A stretch of 64,000 nucleotides of DNA from Caulobacter sp. (GTDB lineage: Bacteria > Pseudomonadota > Alphaproteobacteria > Caulobacterales > Caulobacteraceae). The position numbers and the translations under genes are program-made. The stretch's first letter is position 1. Each line of letters starts with the position of its first letter. Below the pieces are notes generated by a model that was not told where the DNA came from, made no database searches, and saw only the letters and a program-made list of their open reading frames with translations. Below, piece by piece: positions 27,901-36,274 of this stretch. The stretch spans positions 124,001 to 188,000 of the forward strand of contig JAGHZU010000003.1 in NCBI GenBank assembly GCA_017745235.1, given 5' to 3'.

Positions 27901-27918
27901 AAATTGGTCAACCAATTT
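27901..27918. promoter_or_regulatory. Perfect FadR-type operator AAATTGGT-CA-ACCAATTT
   Basis: Two 8-base arms in perfect inverted repeat are separated by two bases. The layout equals the TTGGTNNACCAA core of FadR-family regulators and closely resembles the ExuR/UxuR hexuronate operators of enteric bacteria (a known family pattern). It lies upstream of the alginate receptor promoter and is the strongest operator candidate for the GntR protein at 23926. Confidence 0.8.
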
Positions 27919-28340
27919 GAGGCGCACACTATTCCATTTGTGCCTAGGTGCGGACTTCGGCCTGATTTGCGGATAGGGCCGGCGCAACGACTGCCAGACG
28001 CCATCTCTCAGGCCGGCGACTGCAAACCACACGCCGTTGGCTATGCCGGCTGGTTCAAGCTTTCGGATTTTGCCGTGTAGTCGTCTCGGTGGCCGCGACC
28101 GTTTTATCGTGACCGAGAGAAACGGCGAACTGAGGACCGCTCGGCTAGGCGAACCGCGCATACGCCCATTGACGTTCGCAGCGCTGAAACAAGACTATAA
28201 CGGGAACAATCTGAAGCCTCACCACGCCCCCCCAAATCCTAATTGGGATCGGTGAGCTGCAGATCACGGAGGCCCGCCTAGAGACGGCGCTGGCCGAATT
28301 GTTCGCTCCCTCACGCCCTGATCCGCAGAAAGAACCAAGA
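27919..28340. other. Non-coding stretch between alginate receptor and three-gene operon
   Basis: About 420 bases without a credible gene. The only coding-like trace is a short plus-strand frame from about 28249 reading GELQITEARLETALAELFA, which has no start codon or ribosome site and is probably chance or an old remnant. It may mark the left border of the inserted block described at 28408-36921. Confidence 0.4.
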
Positions 28341-28368
28341 CGGCCAAGCGTAAGACGCTTCCCGGCCG
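28341..28368 (-). terminator. Hairpin terminator of the three-gene operon
   Basis: AAGCGT-AAG-ACGCTT (28346-28360) is a perfect hairpin nested in CGGCC/GGCCG outer arms. On the minus strand it is followed by the T-rich TCTTGGTTCTTT. It lies 40 bases after the stop of the last gene of the operon. Confidence 0.6.
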
Positions 28369-28407
28369 CCCAAGGGGAACGCCCTACTAAAGCTCGCCTG
28401 GACGCCC

Positions 28408-29469
28408 TCACCCACCCGGTTTCTGCAGGGCCGTCATCAGATTGCGCAAGGGCGCCGAAGGGTATTCGAGACCGATGAACAGGTAGGAGACGTCGGCGTC
28501 CTCGTTCAGGCGGCGAGCGTCGCCGTACTGCTTCTTGCGCTCGTTGAGCCCCCGCGTCACCTTCAGGCAGCGCTGCTCGTAGCGGGTGCGCCCCGCCGCC
28601 TTGAGCGCGAACTTGTCGGTCGTGGTGGTGTTCACATTGACCAGCAGATCCGAAAGATTGATCTGCACCGGCTCTACGTCCGCACCAATATAGAAGGTCA
28701 GGGGGGTGTTGGGAGAAACGTTTTCGTTGAACAGGCGGTTGTCACGAATGGCGGTCTGGGGATTGACGCCGCCCGAGCCCACCGCCTTGTATTCCTCAGT
28801 CAGCAGCAAGGCCCATTTCCCACCCTCCAGCCGGAGCAGGACGGCCCTATCGCTGTAATCCGAGCCGTTGATCGCCAAGTCCCGCACATGGGTGACGCGG
28901 CTCTGGTCTAGGGCGGCGTATTGTTGACCAATCAGGCCCTCGATAGCGTGTTCGGGCAATTTGGCCACATCCTGCGGCGCGAGCGGCCGGACGCCCCTGT
29001 CGCCCGACCGCCAGGCCGGGGCAGTCTTCAGCCCGGCCGCGTGCAAGGGAACCGGTTCCAGGGCCGTACCCGCCGGAATGAAGGCGGCCTCGCCGATAAC
29101 GTACGAATGGAGCAGGGATTCCAGGTTGACCCTAACCAGCTCGGTCCGGATAGGTTTGACGATTGGATGGTTCGGCGCGATCACCTCCAGCACGGTGCCG
29201 ACCAGCTGATTGACCGTGGCCCGCTGCCCTCCCAATCGATGCTCCACCTCGTGCATCACGCCGCGGAACCCTTCCCGGTCGAGACCGAGCTGCCCCAGCG
29301 CCTTGTCGCTCAGGTGGTAGCCAATTAACGTCTCCAGGTTCTTGACCTTGGCCAATTCGAGGCGCCTGCCGGGCTTTGAGGCGCTCGCTGGCTTAGCGGC
29401 CGCCGGCATCGTCTCCTTGATGACCTCGACGGTTCTCTCGACCAGTCTGTTCTTGCCCCCCAAAGTCAA
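28408..29469 (-). CDS. Unknown 353-residue protein, third gene of the overlapping operon
   Basis: I do not recognise this protein. Its start overlaps the stop of the 571-residue gene by four bases (ATGA), so it is translationally coupled. There is no signal peptide or membrane segment. Residues 1-130 are helical and charged with a Pro/Ala/Ser/Lys-rich linker near 23-35. Residues 200-330 look like a beta-rich domain: LLRLEGGKWALLLTEEYKAV, then LTFYIGADVEPVQINLSDLL. The C-terminus has a basic region around ERKKQYGDARR. It is followed by a terminator-like hairpin. Codon use is high-GC but less strict than in the sugar genes. Confidence 0.75.
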   Translation of the reverse strand: MTLGGKNRLVERTVEVIKETMPAAAKPASASKPGRRLELAKVKNLETLIGYHLSDKALGQLGLDREGFRGVMHEVEHRLGGQRATVNQLVGTVLEVIAPNHPIVKPIRTELVRVNLESLLHSYVIGEAAFIPAGTALEPVPLHAAGLKTAPAWRSGDRGVRPLAPQDVAKLPEHAIEGLIGQQYAALDQSRVTHVRDLAINGSDYSDRAVLLRLEGGKWALLLTEEYKAVGSGGVNPQTAIRDNRLFNENVSPNTPLTFYIGADVEPVQINLSDLLVNVNTTTTDKFALKAAGRTRYEQRCLKVTRGLNERKKQYGDARRLNEDADVSYLFIGLEYPSAPLRNLMTALQKPGG

Positions 29470-31181
29470 AGCGCAGCCCCCAGGGTCTCCATGTCGTCGA
29501 GATGTCCCTGCATATCGAGCGCGAAAGCGAGCGGCTTCAGCTTGTGACCCAGGGCCAGCAGCGCGGCGTCTTTAACCAGGCCCACGCTCAGCGCCTTGAA
29601 CAGAGCCTGCTTTCGAACGATCAGCCGCCCGACCTCCGCCATGGCTTTAGGATTGAGGACGCCGGTCCTGATGAGTTGTTCAACCACCTCCCCGCCAGCC
29701 TGCGCGTTGTCCCCCACGAGCTTGACCAGGCTATGGGCCAGCAGCGCCAGCGAGACGACACAGGTGCTCACCGTCAGCAGACCGAGCAGGCTGGTCAGGG
29801 CCGCCGGCACGGCCACCGCCCCCCCGCCAAAGGGTATGGAGGCGGCCGCTATCAGCAAGCTCGCTAAGGCGGTCGCCACCTCCACGTCGTGCCAGACTGA
29901 GGCGTAGAAAGCGTCCTCCTGGCGCCGTCGCTCAAGGTGGCGGTCGAGATCGAGCAGGTATTGCCGCAGCACCGCCTGGTGCAATGTCGCCGGCCGGTCG
30001 GTGTCGGCCCGGCTCATCATCTGGCCAAGGATGGCGTCGCGGCCGAGGATGCGGTTGACCTGATAGTAGTCCTGCTGGACTTCGAGCACGCCTTTCAGGC
30101 GCACGGCTTCGGCGATGGCGATCTGGTGCAGGCCGCCAGCCTTCCATCGATCTTCGCTCGGCGCAGCCAGGGCCGTGAACAGTTTCGACGACAGGCCGGG
30201 GCTGGAGAGCGAAACGATGTGATTGTCGAGCTGCTCGCGCATTGAGACCAAGGCCAAATAGATCTTCTGTTCGTAGGTCGTCTCGAGCTTGGTGCTCCTT
30301 AGCCGGATCGTGTCGTTCCTTATCGACCGCAGGCTGAGCGGTCCGATCCAGTCGTTGATGTCGTCGCCTATGTCGTCGAGGATCGCCAGGGCGGGCGAGA
30401 ACGCCGCACCGATCTGCGCTTGGGCGGCGAACAACTTGTCGAGCTCGACCTTCTGCCGGCCCTCCCAATATTCCGCCAGCAAGCGGCGGTACTCTTCCTG
30501 CTTGCGACGCTTCAGCACCACCTCGGGGGCGCCGCCATCCTTGGCGATCCGCTCCTTAACCCCGGGATCGAGCGACAGGACCGTCTTCTGCCTTCGGCGA
30601 GCCTCCTGCAGACCGGAGACGAGCCTCTCCTTGTCGGCGTCGCTGATCCTCAGGCGATGAGTCCCCCAGAAGGGGTCGGGGTGCTCCTGGAAGCACTTCA
30701 GCTGTTCGTCGATATATTCTTTCTGCGCCACGGCCTGGGTTTGAGCGAGGTTGGTGGCCTCGACCTCGATGGCCAGCAGAGTCCGGGCAATGGCCGGCTC
30801 CAGCGTCTCTACCGCGGCGCGGACTACGCGGGCCGTATGTTCGGTATGACCCTTCAGGCAGGCCAGCATGGCTGCGACACCGTCCCAGCCGTATTGGCCG
30901 TAGAGCACCACAACGCCGACGAACAAGTCCTGATCGACCGTGATTTCCTTGTCGTCATGGACGAAAAGCACGGCAGGGTCCTGGGTCTTCACCTCGACCG
31001 AGAACCGCAGACTGCGCACGCCACGCAGCGCCTGGCCGTGCAGGTAATCGGCGTAGGGACCAGCACGCCATGCGGCGAGGGCGCGGCTGAGTTCGCCGTT
31101 GGGCGAGCGCGCCAGGCCTTCCAGCTCCGGGCCTGAAAGCGCGGTGTCCTTGCTCACGATGGGGTAGACGAGATTGGTCAC
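29466..31181 (-). CDS. Unknown 571-residue helical protein with hydrophobic hairpin
   Basis: I do not recognise this protein. It overlaps both neighbours by four bases, so the three genes form one unit. Residues about 80-420 are predicted by eye to be long charged helices (QEARRRQKTVL, KRRKQEEYRRLLAEYWEGRQ). Near residues 430-480 come two strongly hydrophobic segments joined by a Gly/Pro turn, ALASLLIAAASIPFGGGA and LTSLLGLLTVSTCVVSLALL. The last ~80 residues are again helical. There is no signal peptide. A long helical body plus a single hydrophobic hairpin resembles the plan of alpha-helical pore-forming proteins, but no family match is claimed. Confidence 0.75.
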   Translation of the reverse strand: MTNLVYPIVSKDTALSGPELEGLARSPNGELSRALAAWRAGPYADYLHGQALRGVRSLRFSVEVKTQDPAVLFVHDDKEITVDQDLFVGVVVLYGQYGWDGVAAMLACLKGHTEHTARVVRAAVETLEPAIARTLLAIEVEATNLAQTQAVAQKEYIDEQLKCFQEHPDPFWGTHRLRISDADKERLVSGLQEARRRQKTVLSLDPGVKERIAKDGGAPEVVLKRRKQEEYRRLLAEYWEGRQKVELDKLFAAQAQIGAAFSPALAILDDIGDDINDWIGPLSLRSIRNDTIRLRSTKLETTYEQKIYLALVSMREQLDNHIVSLSSPGLSSKLFTALAAPSEDRWKAGGLHQIAIAEAVRLKGVLEVQQDYYQVNRILGRDAILGQMMSRADTDRPATLHQAVLRQYLLDLDRHLERRRQEDAFYASVWHDVEVATALASLLIAAASIPFGGGAVAVPAALTSLLGLLTVSTCVVSLALLAHSLVKLVGDNAQAGGEVVEQLIRTGVLNPKAMAEVGRLIVRKQALFKALSVGLVKDAALLALGHKLKPLAFALDMQGHLDDMETLGAAL

Positions 31182-34100
31182 GGCGTGGGCTGCGGCTCGG
31201 CATACTCCATAGGCAGCGGGTAGGCCCCGCTCTCAAGATAAATCAGTGAGGTCGGCAGCGAGAATTCCCAAGGAGCGCCCACGGGTTCGGCGCCGGCGAG
31301 ATCGTCCTGCCGGTCGCGGATTTCCTCGTAGAGCGGCAGATAGAGCGGATCGCCGATCACCGGCGACGCCCCGCCCGACCAGGGCTCGCGGGTCGCCAGG
31401 AAATGCAGCACGGCGTTTTCATACCCCGGGCGCACGGCCAGCAGGGCGCGCGCCGAGCCCGCCTGGAGGAACTCGGTAAACTGCGGATCGGCGATGTCCT
31501 CCCGGTCCATCAGCTGCAGCCACTTCGGCATCCGCGCCCAGAAGTACGGATAAAAGAGGAACGACATCTGCGGCCATTCGAACGCCTGCTCGAGGAACTG
31601 CACCAGCCGACCGCGACGCGCGGCCTCGTCGATCTTGATGGCGCTGAAACTCGGTCGGCTCGGGTCTGGGTCTGCGAAGCTGGCGCGCGCCTGGGATATC
31701 ACTTCGGTTTCCGTCGCCACGGCGGGAGTGATCGAAAAGACGGGGAAATCGACGGCGGTCTGTCGCGTCCCCACGCCGCCCATGCCGGGCAGCAGGTCGT
31801 CGACTGATTCAGCGTCGAACTCGCGGGCGACCAGGGTCAGGCATTGACGCTTGAGTTCACGGCGCACCTGGGCGTCGTTCCACGTATCCGACCGGCCTGC
31901 GATGATCTCGTTGATCGACTTGGCCTTGAGCTCGTCCAACGTCTTGCGATAGGCGATGCGGCGGGTTTCCAGATCGCCCGCGGCGGCGGTGTCGCCGCCC
32001 GCCTGAACCTGTCGTCGGATCTCGGCGTAGACCTCATTCCGCCAACCCGCCAACATAGCGGCGCTACGGGTGAAGCCCAGGGTGATGGCGATGGAGTGCT
32101 TCGTACAGGTCTTGGTGAAGATCGTCACCCGTACGTCGCCACTCAACCGCATGCCCGCAGGCAGGGACATGTAGTTGATTTCCGGTGTCGCGACGCCGCG
32201 CTTGGGAGCGCCCAGGCTGTTGATGTCCGGCCATAACTTCTGGGTCTCATCGAGCCGGTGGAACACCGGAACACCGTCGAGCGCCAGATCGAGCGTATTC
32301 AGGTAATCGGGGTTGTTGGTCTCGTCGAGTTGGACGAATTCGGCCGAGCCCGCCAGGCGCACGGAGGTCAGGTCGTAACCGCCCGGCACATCCGCCAGCT
32401 TGGCCGAAAAGGCCTCGGTGACCGCGGGATGCAGAAGGTCGTAGGTGTTTTGCTTTTGGAAATCGAGTTCGCCGGAGAGCGTTTTCAACGAGACGCCGGT
32501 GATGGCGGGAGCTGGGAAGGTGAACCGCGACAGGTCGTAGGTAATGGCCAATTCGGCGAATTTCGCTTCGTCGATCTCTTCGGGGCTGTTCACCGGCATG
32601 GTCGGCGCCGGGGCGTTGTCCGCCATCGGATAGGGCGGGATGTCCAGCTTGGCGACATAGGCCGCCAGTCGCGCTTCGACATAGAATTCGGCCGGCTCGG
32701 GCAGAATGAATTCGAACATCATCCGCCGGCCGTAGTTGTAGACGCGGCCCTGGTAGATCTTATCAAGCCATAGATAGCTGCCGGAGATGTGGCCCGAGCC
32801 GGCCGGGTTGGCGAAGCTGTGGACGCTGGTCTCCTCGACCTCGTTCAGTTGAATCTGGCTGCGCTGGTTGGCGACCTTGGTCTGGATGCGGGACGTCGCC
32901 TTGGACAGCACCTCGTTGACGAAGTTCTTGCTGTTGCGCTCCGTCGAGGAGTTCGAACTGCTGACCGCCAGGCCGGCCGCAAGCGAGGCGTCTACGACGG
33001 GATTGCCCTTGTAGGAAAAGCTGGTGTTGGCGGTGACGCCGATATCGGTCTTGATGATGTCCTCGACCTCGGTCTTCAGCTCGAAACGGGTCGTGGACTG
33101 TGAGTCCTTAGTGGTTTCGCTGTCGGTGGAGGAACTGGTCGAGAAGCTGTTCTCAGATCGGTCGAGGCTGCGATAGGTCCTAGTCTTTGTCTCGCCGTCC
33201 AGCACGGTCTCGATGTGAGAGATCGAACTCTTGCGGTATCCGAGGAAGCTCTGCCTGACGACCTGGAGGTCACCCACGCCAATGGGCTTCAAAGTGTTGA
33301 ACGGCGCGAAACTGCCCCGAAGACGTGCGATCAGCGGATGCACCACGGGCTTGGCGTTGAGCGTCTCGGTCAGGGCGGCTGGGGTGAGCGGCCCAATCAG
33401 CTCTAGCGCCTCAAGCTGCGCCCGGGCGTCGCCTCTCGTGAAGTCGATCTCGGTCAGGCGCGCGTCCAGGGTGTGGGCGAGGGCTGCGAGACGGCTAGGA
33501 AAGGCTCCAGCGTCGACGGCTCGCGTCAACAGTTCGCCGATGGCCAGTCGCTCCAGCGCATGGCAGACGGCAAGACCGGTGATGAACGGCTCCAGATCGA
33601 CGGTCTCCCGCCGCCGCAGGATGTAGAGGCCGTAAAGCACGTCAAACAGCAGCCGCCGCGTCATCATGAAGGCCGCCTCGTAGGAGCCTTGGGGATTGAA
33701 CACGACGTCGGCCAGCAGCCTGGTGTCATCGTCGAGCCGCAAGGCGCGCCGCGCGCCGTCGATCAGGCTTCCGAACCAGTCCCTGAGCTCTGTCGTGGTC
33801 TGGGGCGCTTCCAGCGCATGGCGCGACAGCGCAGCGGCGAGCCGGTCGAGACCCGCAGCCAGGGGGATGGAGGCGTCCCCGAGGCTGGCGGGCAGCACAT
33901 GCAGCAATTGCCCGCGCAGGTAGGTGGTCCGCGACCCGGCATATTTCAGGATCGCCGCCTCCGCCGCGCCCACGGCTCTGGCGGTTGAGACGGTGGCGAT
34001 GATCGGCGGCGTTTGCACGCCGGCGTCGCCGTAGAGCAGCCCGGCGACGAGTTGGTTTTCGATGGCCAGGACGATGGCCTCGACCGAGGCCTGCTGTCGG

Positions 34101-34351
34101 AAGATCAGATCAGCCAGCGCCCGCCCGATCGGCGAAATCGATTCCGGCGAGAAGAGATCGACGTCGTGCGGACCGGGCGTTCGCTCCAGGCTAAGCGTCG
34201 GCGGCGGCGTGAAGTGTGACGACAGCGGCGGAAGCCCTTCGCGTGGCGCGTAGTAGCAATCACGCACATAGGGCCAGCGGCTCCTGGCCGGCGTCAGCAC
34301 CTCCGGTGAGCGCAGCGCGAGAAACTGAAACACGTCGACGTCGTTGGTCAT
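31178..34351 (-). CDS. Unknown 1057-residue protein, first gene of the overlapping operon
   Basis: I cannot name this family. The start at 34351 follows a GGCGGA site; the end overlaps the next start by ATGA. There is no signal peptide or membrane segment. Residues 60-330 are helical. Residues 375-422 carry HIETVLDGETKTRTYRSL followed by a Ser/Thr-rich tract. Residues 423-510 look like extended helix or coiled coil (RIQTKVANQRSQIQLNEVEE). Residues 538-560 contain YNYGRRMMFEFILPEPAEF. A C-terminal domain near 955-1050 has YFWARMPKW, then VRPGYENAV and a late PWEFSLPTSLIYL. From memory the HIE.VL.GE.K.R block occurs in other unannotated large bacterial proteins, but I cannot verify this. Confidence 0.75.
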   Translation of the reverse strand: MTNDVDVFQFLALRSPEVLTPARSRWPYVRDCYYAPREGLPPLSSHFTPPPTLSLERTPGPHDVDLFSPESISPIGRALADLIFRQQASVEAIVLAIENQLVAGLLYGDAGVQTPPIIATVSTARAVGAAEAAILKYAGSRTTYLRGQLLHVLPASLGDASIPLAAGLDRLAAALSRHALEAPQTTTELRDWFGSLIDGARRALRLDDDTRLLADVVFNPQGSYEAAFMMTRRLLFDVLYGLYILRRRETVDLEPFITGLAVCHALERLAIGELLTRAVDAGAFPSRLAALAHTLDARLTEIDFTRGDARAQLEALELIGPLTPAALTETLNAKPVVHPLIARLRGSFAPFNTLKPIGVGDLQVVRQSFLGYRKSSISHIETVLDGETKTRTYRSLDRSENSFSTSSSTDSETTKDSQSTTRFELKTEVEDIIKTDIGVTANTSFSYKGNPVVDASLAAGLAVSSSNSSTERNSKNFVNEVLSKATSRIQTKVANQRSQIQLNEVEETSVHSFANPAGSGHISGSYLWLDKIYQGRVYNYGRRMMFEFILPEPAEFYVEARLAAYVAKLDIPPYPMADNAPAPTMPVNSPEEIDEAKFAELAITYDLSRFTFPAPAITGVSLKTLSGELDFQKQNTYDLLHPAVTEAFSAKLADVPGGYDLTSVRLAGSAEFVQLDETNNPDYLNTLDLALDGVPVFHRLDETQKLWPDINSLGAPKRGVATPEINYMSLPAGMRLSGDVRVTIFTKTCTKHSIAITLGFTRSAAMLAGWRNEVYAEIRRQVQAGGDTAAAGDLETRRIAYRKTLDELKAKSINEIIAGRSDTWNDAQVRRELKRQCLTLVAREFDAESVDDLLPGMGGVGTRQTAVDFPVFSITPAVATETEVISQARASFADPDPSRPSFSAIKIDEAARRGRLVQFLEQAFEWPQMSFLFYPYFWARMPKWLQLMDREDIADPQFTEFLQAGSARALLAVRPGYENAVLHFLATREPWSGGASPVIGDPLYLPLYEEIRDRQDDLAGAEPVGAPWEFSLPTSLIYLESGAYPLPMEYAEPQPTP

Positions 34352-34370
34352 GCTTCCGCCCCGGCTTTCT

Positions 34371-34388
34371 CCGAGCTGTCATGCTCGG
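34371..34388 (-). promoter_or_regulatory. Hairpin in the leader of the three-gene operon
   Basis: CCGAGC and GCTCGG form a perfect 6-bp inverted repeat with a 6-base loop, 19 bases upstream of the first start codon of the operon. It could shape leader RNA or be a protein site. Confidence 0.35.
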
Positions 34389-34479
34389 CCGTGTGAGGAG
34401 AGTAATGCCAATAGTGTTGTTCTCCGCTTCCGGAGCGGGGACCCGAAGGGCATCATTCGCCGACGCCCTGGCCAGCAGC

Positions 34480-34501
34480 AATCCCCACGTTCAGGGGGAT
34501 T
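34480..34501. promoter_or_regulatory. Inverted repeat AATCCCC-8-GGGGATT ahead of the three-gene operon
   Basis: Perfect 7-base arms (34480-34486 and 34495-34501) lie in the 186-base gap between the kinase stop and the start of the three-gene operon. Either it is a site for the LuxR-type response regulator encoded upstream, or it is a weak terminator after the kinase gene. No U-run follows, which favours the operator reading. Confidence 0.4.
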
Positions 34502-34537
34502 GCATCGAAAGAAGTGCGGATAAATGAACGGGGAACT

Positions 34538-36274
34538 TCAGGAACTTTGCCTGGATGTCGCTTCAACTGGAATATGGAGCGTCAGCCGTACGCCAGCTTC
34601 CGGAGCGCTTTCGACTCGCAACCGACCGCCGATCTGTTCCGCCCGGCGGCGCATGTTGGAGAGGCCGCGTCCTTCGCCTGGTGAGTTGGCAGGGTTTTCC
34701 AGGTCGAATCCCCTGCCGTCATCCGACAGCATTACCTGAATGACGCCGCCGCCGACGTCTTTCAGCGTCAGTTCGATGTGCGAGGCTCCAGCGTGACGCA
34801 GTATATTGGCGACGCCCTCCTGCAAGAGACGATAGAGGTTGAGCAACCGGCGGATATCGAGACTGGGGACAGGCGTCGGTAGCTCGCAGCGCCAATCGAA
34901 GGCGACACCGGAACTGGACAAACGGTCGGCCATTCGCTCGTGGAACGCCGCCAACGCCTCGTCAATTGGCGCATGGCCAGCCTCGATCGCGCTCGTCATA
35001 TTGCGCAGGTCATCGAGCGCCGATTGCAGCCCCTGTTCAATCGCCGACTGGTTCAGACGACCTTCCCGGACATCGAGCAGGAGATGGGTCAAGACCCCGC
35101 CCAAGCCGTCGTGCATGTCGCGCATCAGGCGCTGGCGCTCGGCGTTGACCGCAATCTCCCGTTCGTGATGACGCAGGAGACCAGACGAACGGAGCAGACT
35201 TGCGTCCTGCTCCAGCATTTGCCGTTCGAGATCGGTGCGTGCTTCATCTGCCTCCTGGTTGAGCCGGCGCCCCTGGAGGGCGAGTTCAAACAGGACGAGA
35301 AAAGTCGTCAGCGTCGGGGTCAGCACCGATGCCTGAAGCGCGGGGCCGGAAGGCGCGGGATGAATGAGCAAATCCCAGATAATCGACGTAATGCCGACCA
35401 GCAGGATCGCCAACACCCGGATCGCAGGGCCGGGCGCAGTGCGGCTCATGCGCAATAGGGCGGCAAGGCCGTAGCCAAACAAGAACGTCAGCGCCAAAGC
35501 GTCAATCAGAGGGATAACAGTCGCGACATTTCCGGTCAGAGTGGCGGCGATCACCATAGCGAAAGCGATGGCGAAGCCGCCGACCGCGATCCTCGCTTCG
35601 CGGCGGCGCCATCCAGTAAAGGCGTTCACCGTCAGCGCCACCGCCGTCAGCATCAGGTATTCGACGCCGTAACGCAGGAGCGGAAACCAAGCGTAGGCGA
35701 ATTTGGTCTCACCGAAGGCCGTCAGCCAAGCATCGGCGCTGACCAGGATCATGAACAGGCCCGTGACGATCTGAAGCCTTGAGAAACGGCTGATCGGCAG
35801 CAGCACGAGCAGCGCCGCCCCCAGCAGTCCCTCCACTGCAATCGCGAGCCAGACCATATCGAAACGTTGGAACCGTTCCGAACCAGCCGCTTCGCTGATC
35901 CGGTCGAACGGCCCGGCAAAGACCGCATCCGTTATCCCGCAGGGCGTTTTGCGGCAGGTGAGCGACCATCCCTCCCCCGTATCCTGCCGCTCGGAGGGAG
36001 AGAGAAACGTCGCTCGCGCCGGATAGAGGATAGCCGGCTGCCAGCCGGGGATACGCAGTACTGCCGGCCCCGAAAGCCCGGCCGCATAGGCTCCCGTGGG
36101 GGCGTCGGTAACCGTCAACCCAGCGCCCTTCATAGGCAATCGATAGCCATCCAGCGTCACTGCCGGATGGAAGTTCAGCACGATCAGCGCGTAGAAGCCC
36201 CAGAACAGCAATTGTACGCCAAGCACGACAGCCAGAGCGCGGATCCATTTCCATCGCGCAGAACTGGCCCTCAT
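34538..36274 (-). CDS. Sensor histidine kinase, 7TM-type, HisKA_3 (NarL-partner group)
   Basis: A 578-residue membrane kinase. One N-terminal transmembrane helix (ALAVVLGVQLLFWGFYALIV) precedes a periplasmic domain of about 120 residues, then some seven hydrophobic segments up to about residue 330, resembling 7TM-DISM sensors. A coiled coil (RRLNQEADEARTDLERQML) leads to the HisKA_3 domain with phospho-acceptor His388 in RDMHDGLGG, followed by the HATPase domain with EGVANILRHAGA (N box) and DDGRGFD. The start overlaps the regulator stop by ATGA. The signal is unknown. The periplasmic domain has two cysteines (CRKTPC) that could form a disulfide. Confidence 0.9.
   Translation of the reverse strand: MRASSARWKWIRALAVVLGVQLLFWGFYALIVLNFHPAVTLDGYRLPMKGAGLTVTDAPTGAYAAGLSGPAVLRIPGWQPAILYPARATFLSPSERQDTGEGWSLTCRKTPCGITDAVFAGPFDRISEAAGSERFQRFDMVWLAIAVEGLLGAALLVLLPISRFSRLQIVTGLFMILVSADAWLTAFGETKFAYAWFPLLRYGVEYLMLTAVALTVNAFTGWRRREARIAVGGFAIAFAMVIAATLTGNVATVIPLIDALALTFLFGYGLAALLRMSRTAPGPAIRVLAILLVGITSIIWDLLIHPAPSGPALQASVLTPTLTTFLVLFELALQGRRLNQEADEARTDLERQMLEQDASLLRSSGLLRHHEREIAVNAERQRLMRDMHDGLGGVLTHLLLDVREGRLNQSAIEQGLQSALDDLRNMTSAIEAGHAPIDEALAAFHERMADRLSSSGVAFDWRCELPTPVPSLDIRRLLNLYRLLQEGVANILRHAGASHIELTLKDVGGGVIQVMLSDDGRGFDLENPANSPGEGRGLSNMRRRAEQIGGRLRVESAPEAGVRLTLHIPVEATSRQSS

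Noticed and set aside
28249..28430. Plus-strand frame GELQITEARLETALAELFA as a gene
   Set aside because: No start codon or ribosome site, and it runs into the convergent 353-residue gene; only a short coding-like stretch is seen.
29466..34351. Assigning the three-gene operon to a known toxin, Tc complex or contractile injection system
   Set aside because: No sheath, tube, baseplate, Rhs/YD-repeat or known toxin motif is visible. The pore-former idea rests only on the hydrophobic hairpin and is kept as a hypothesis.
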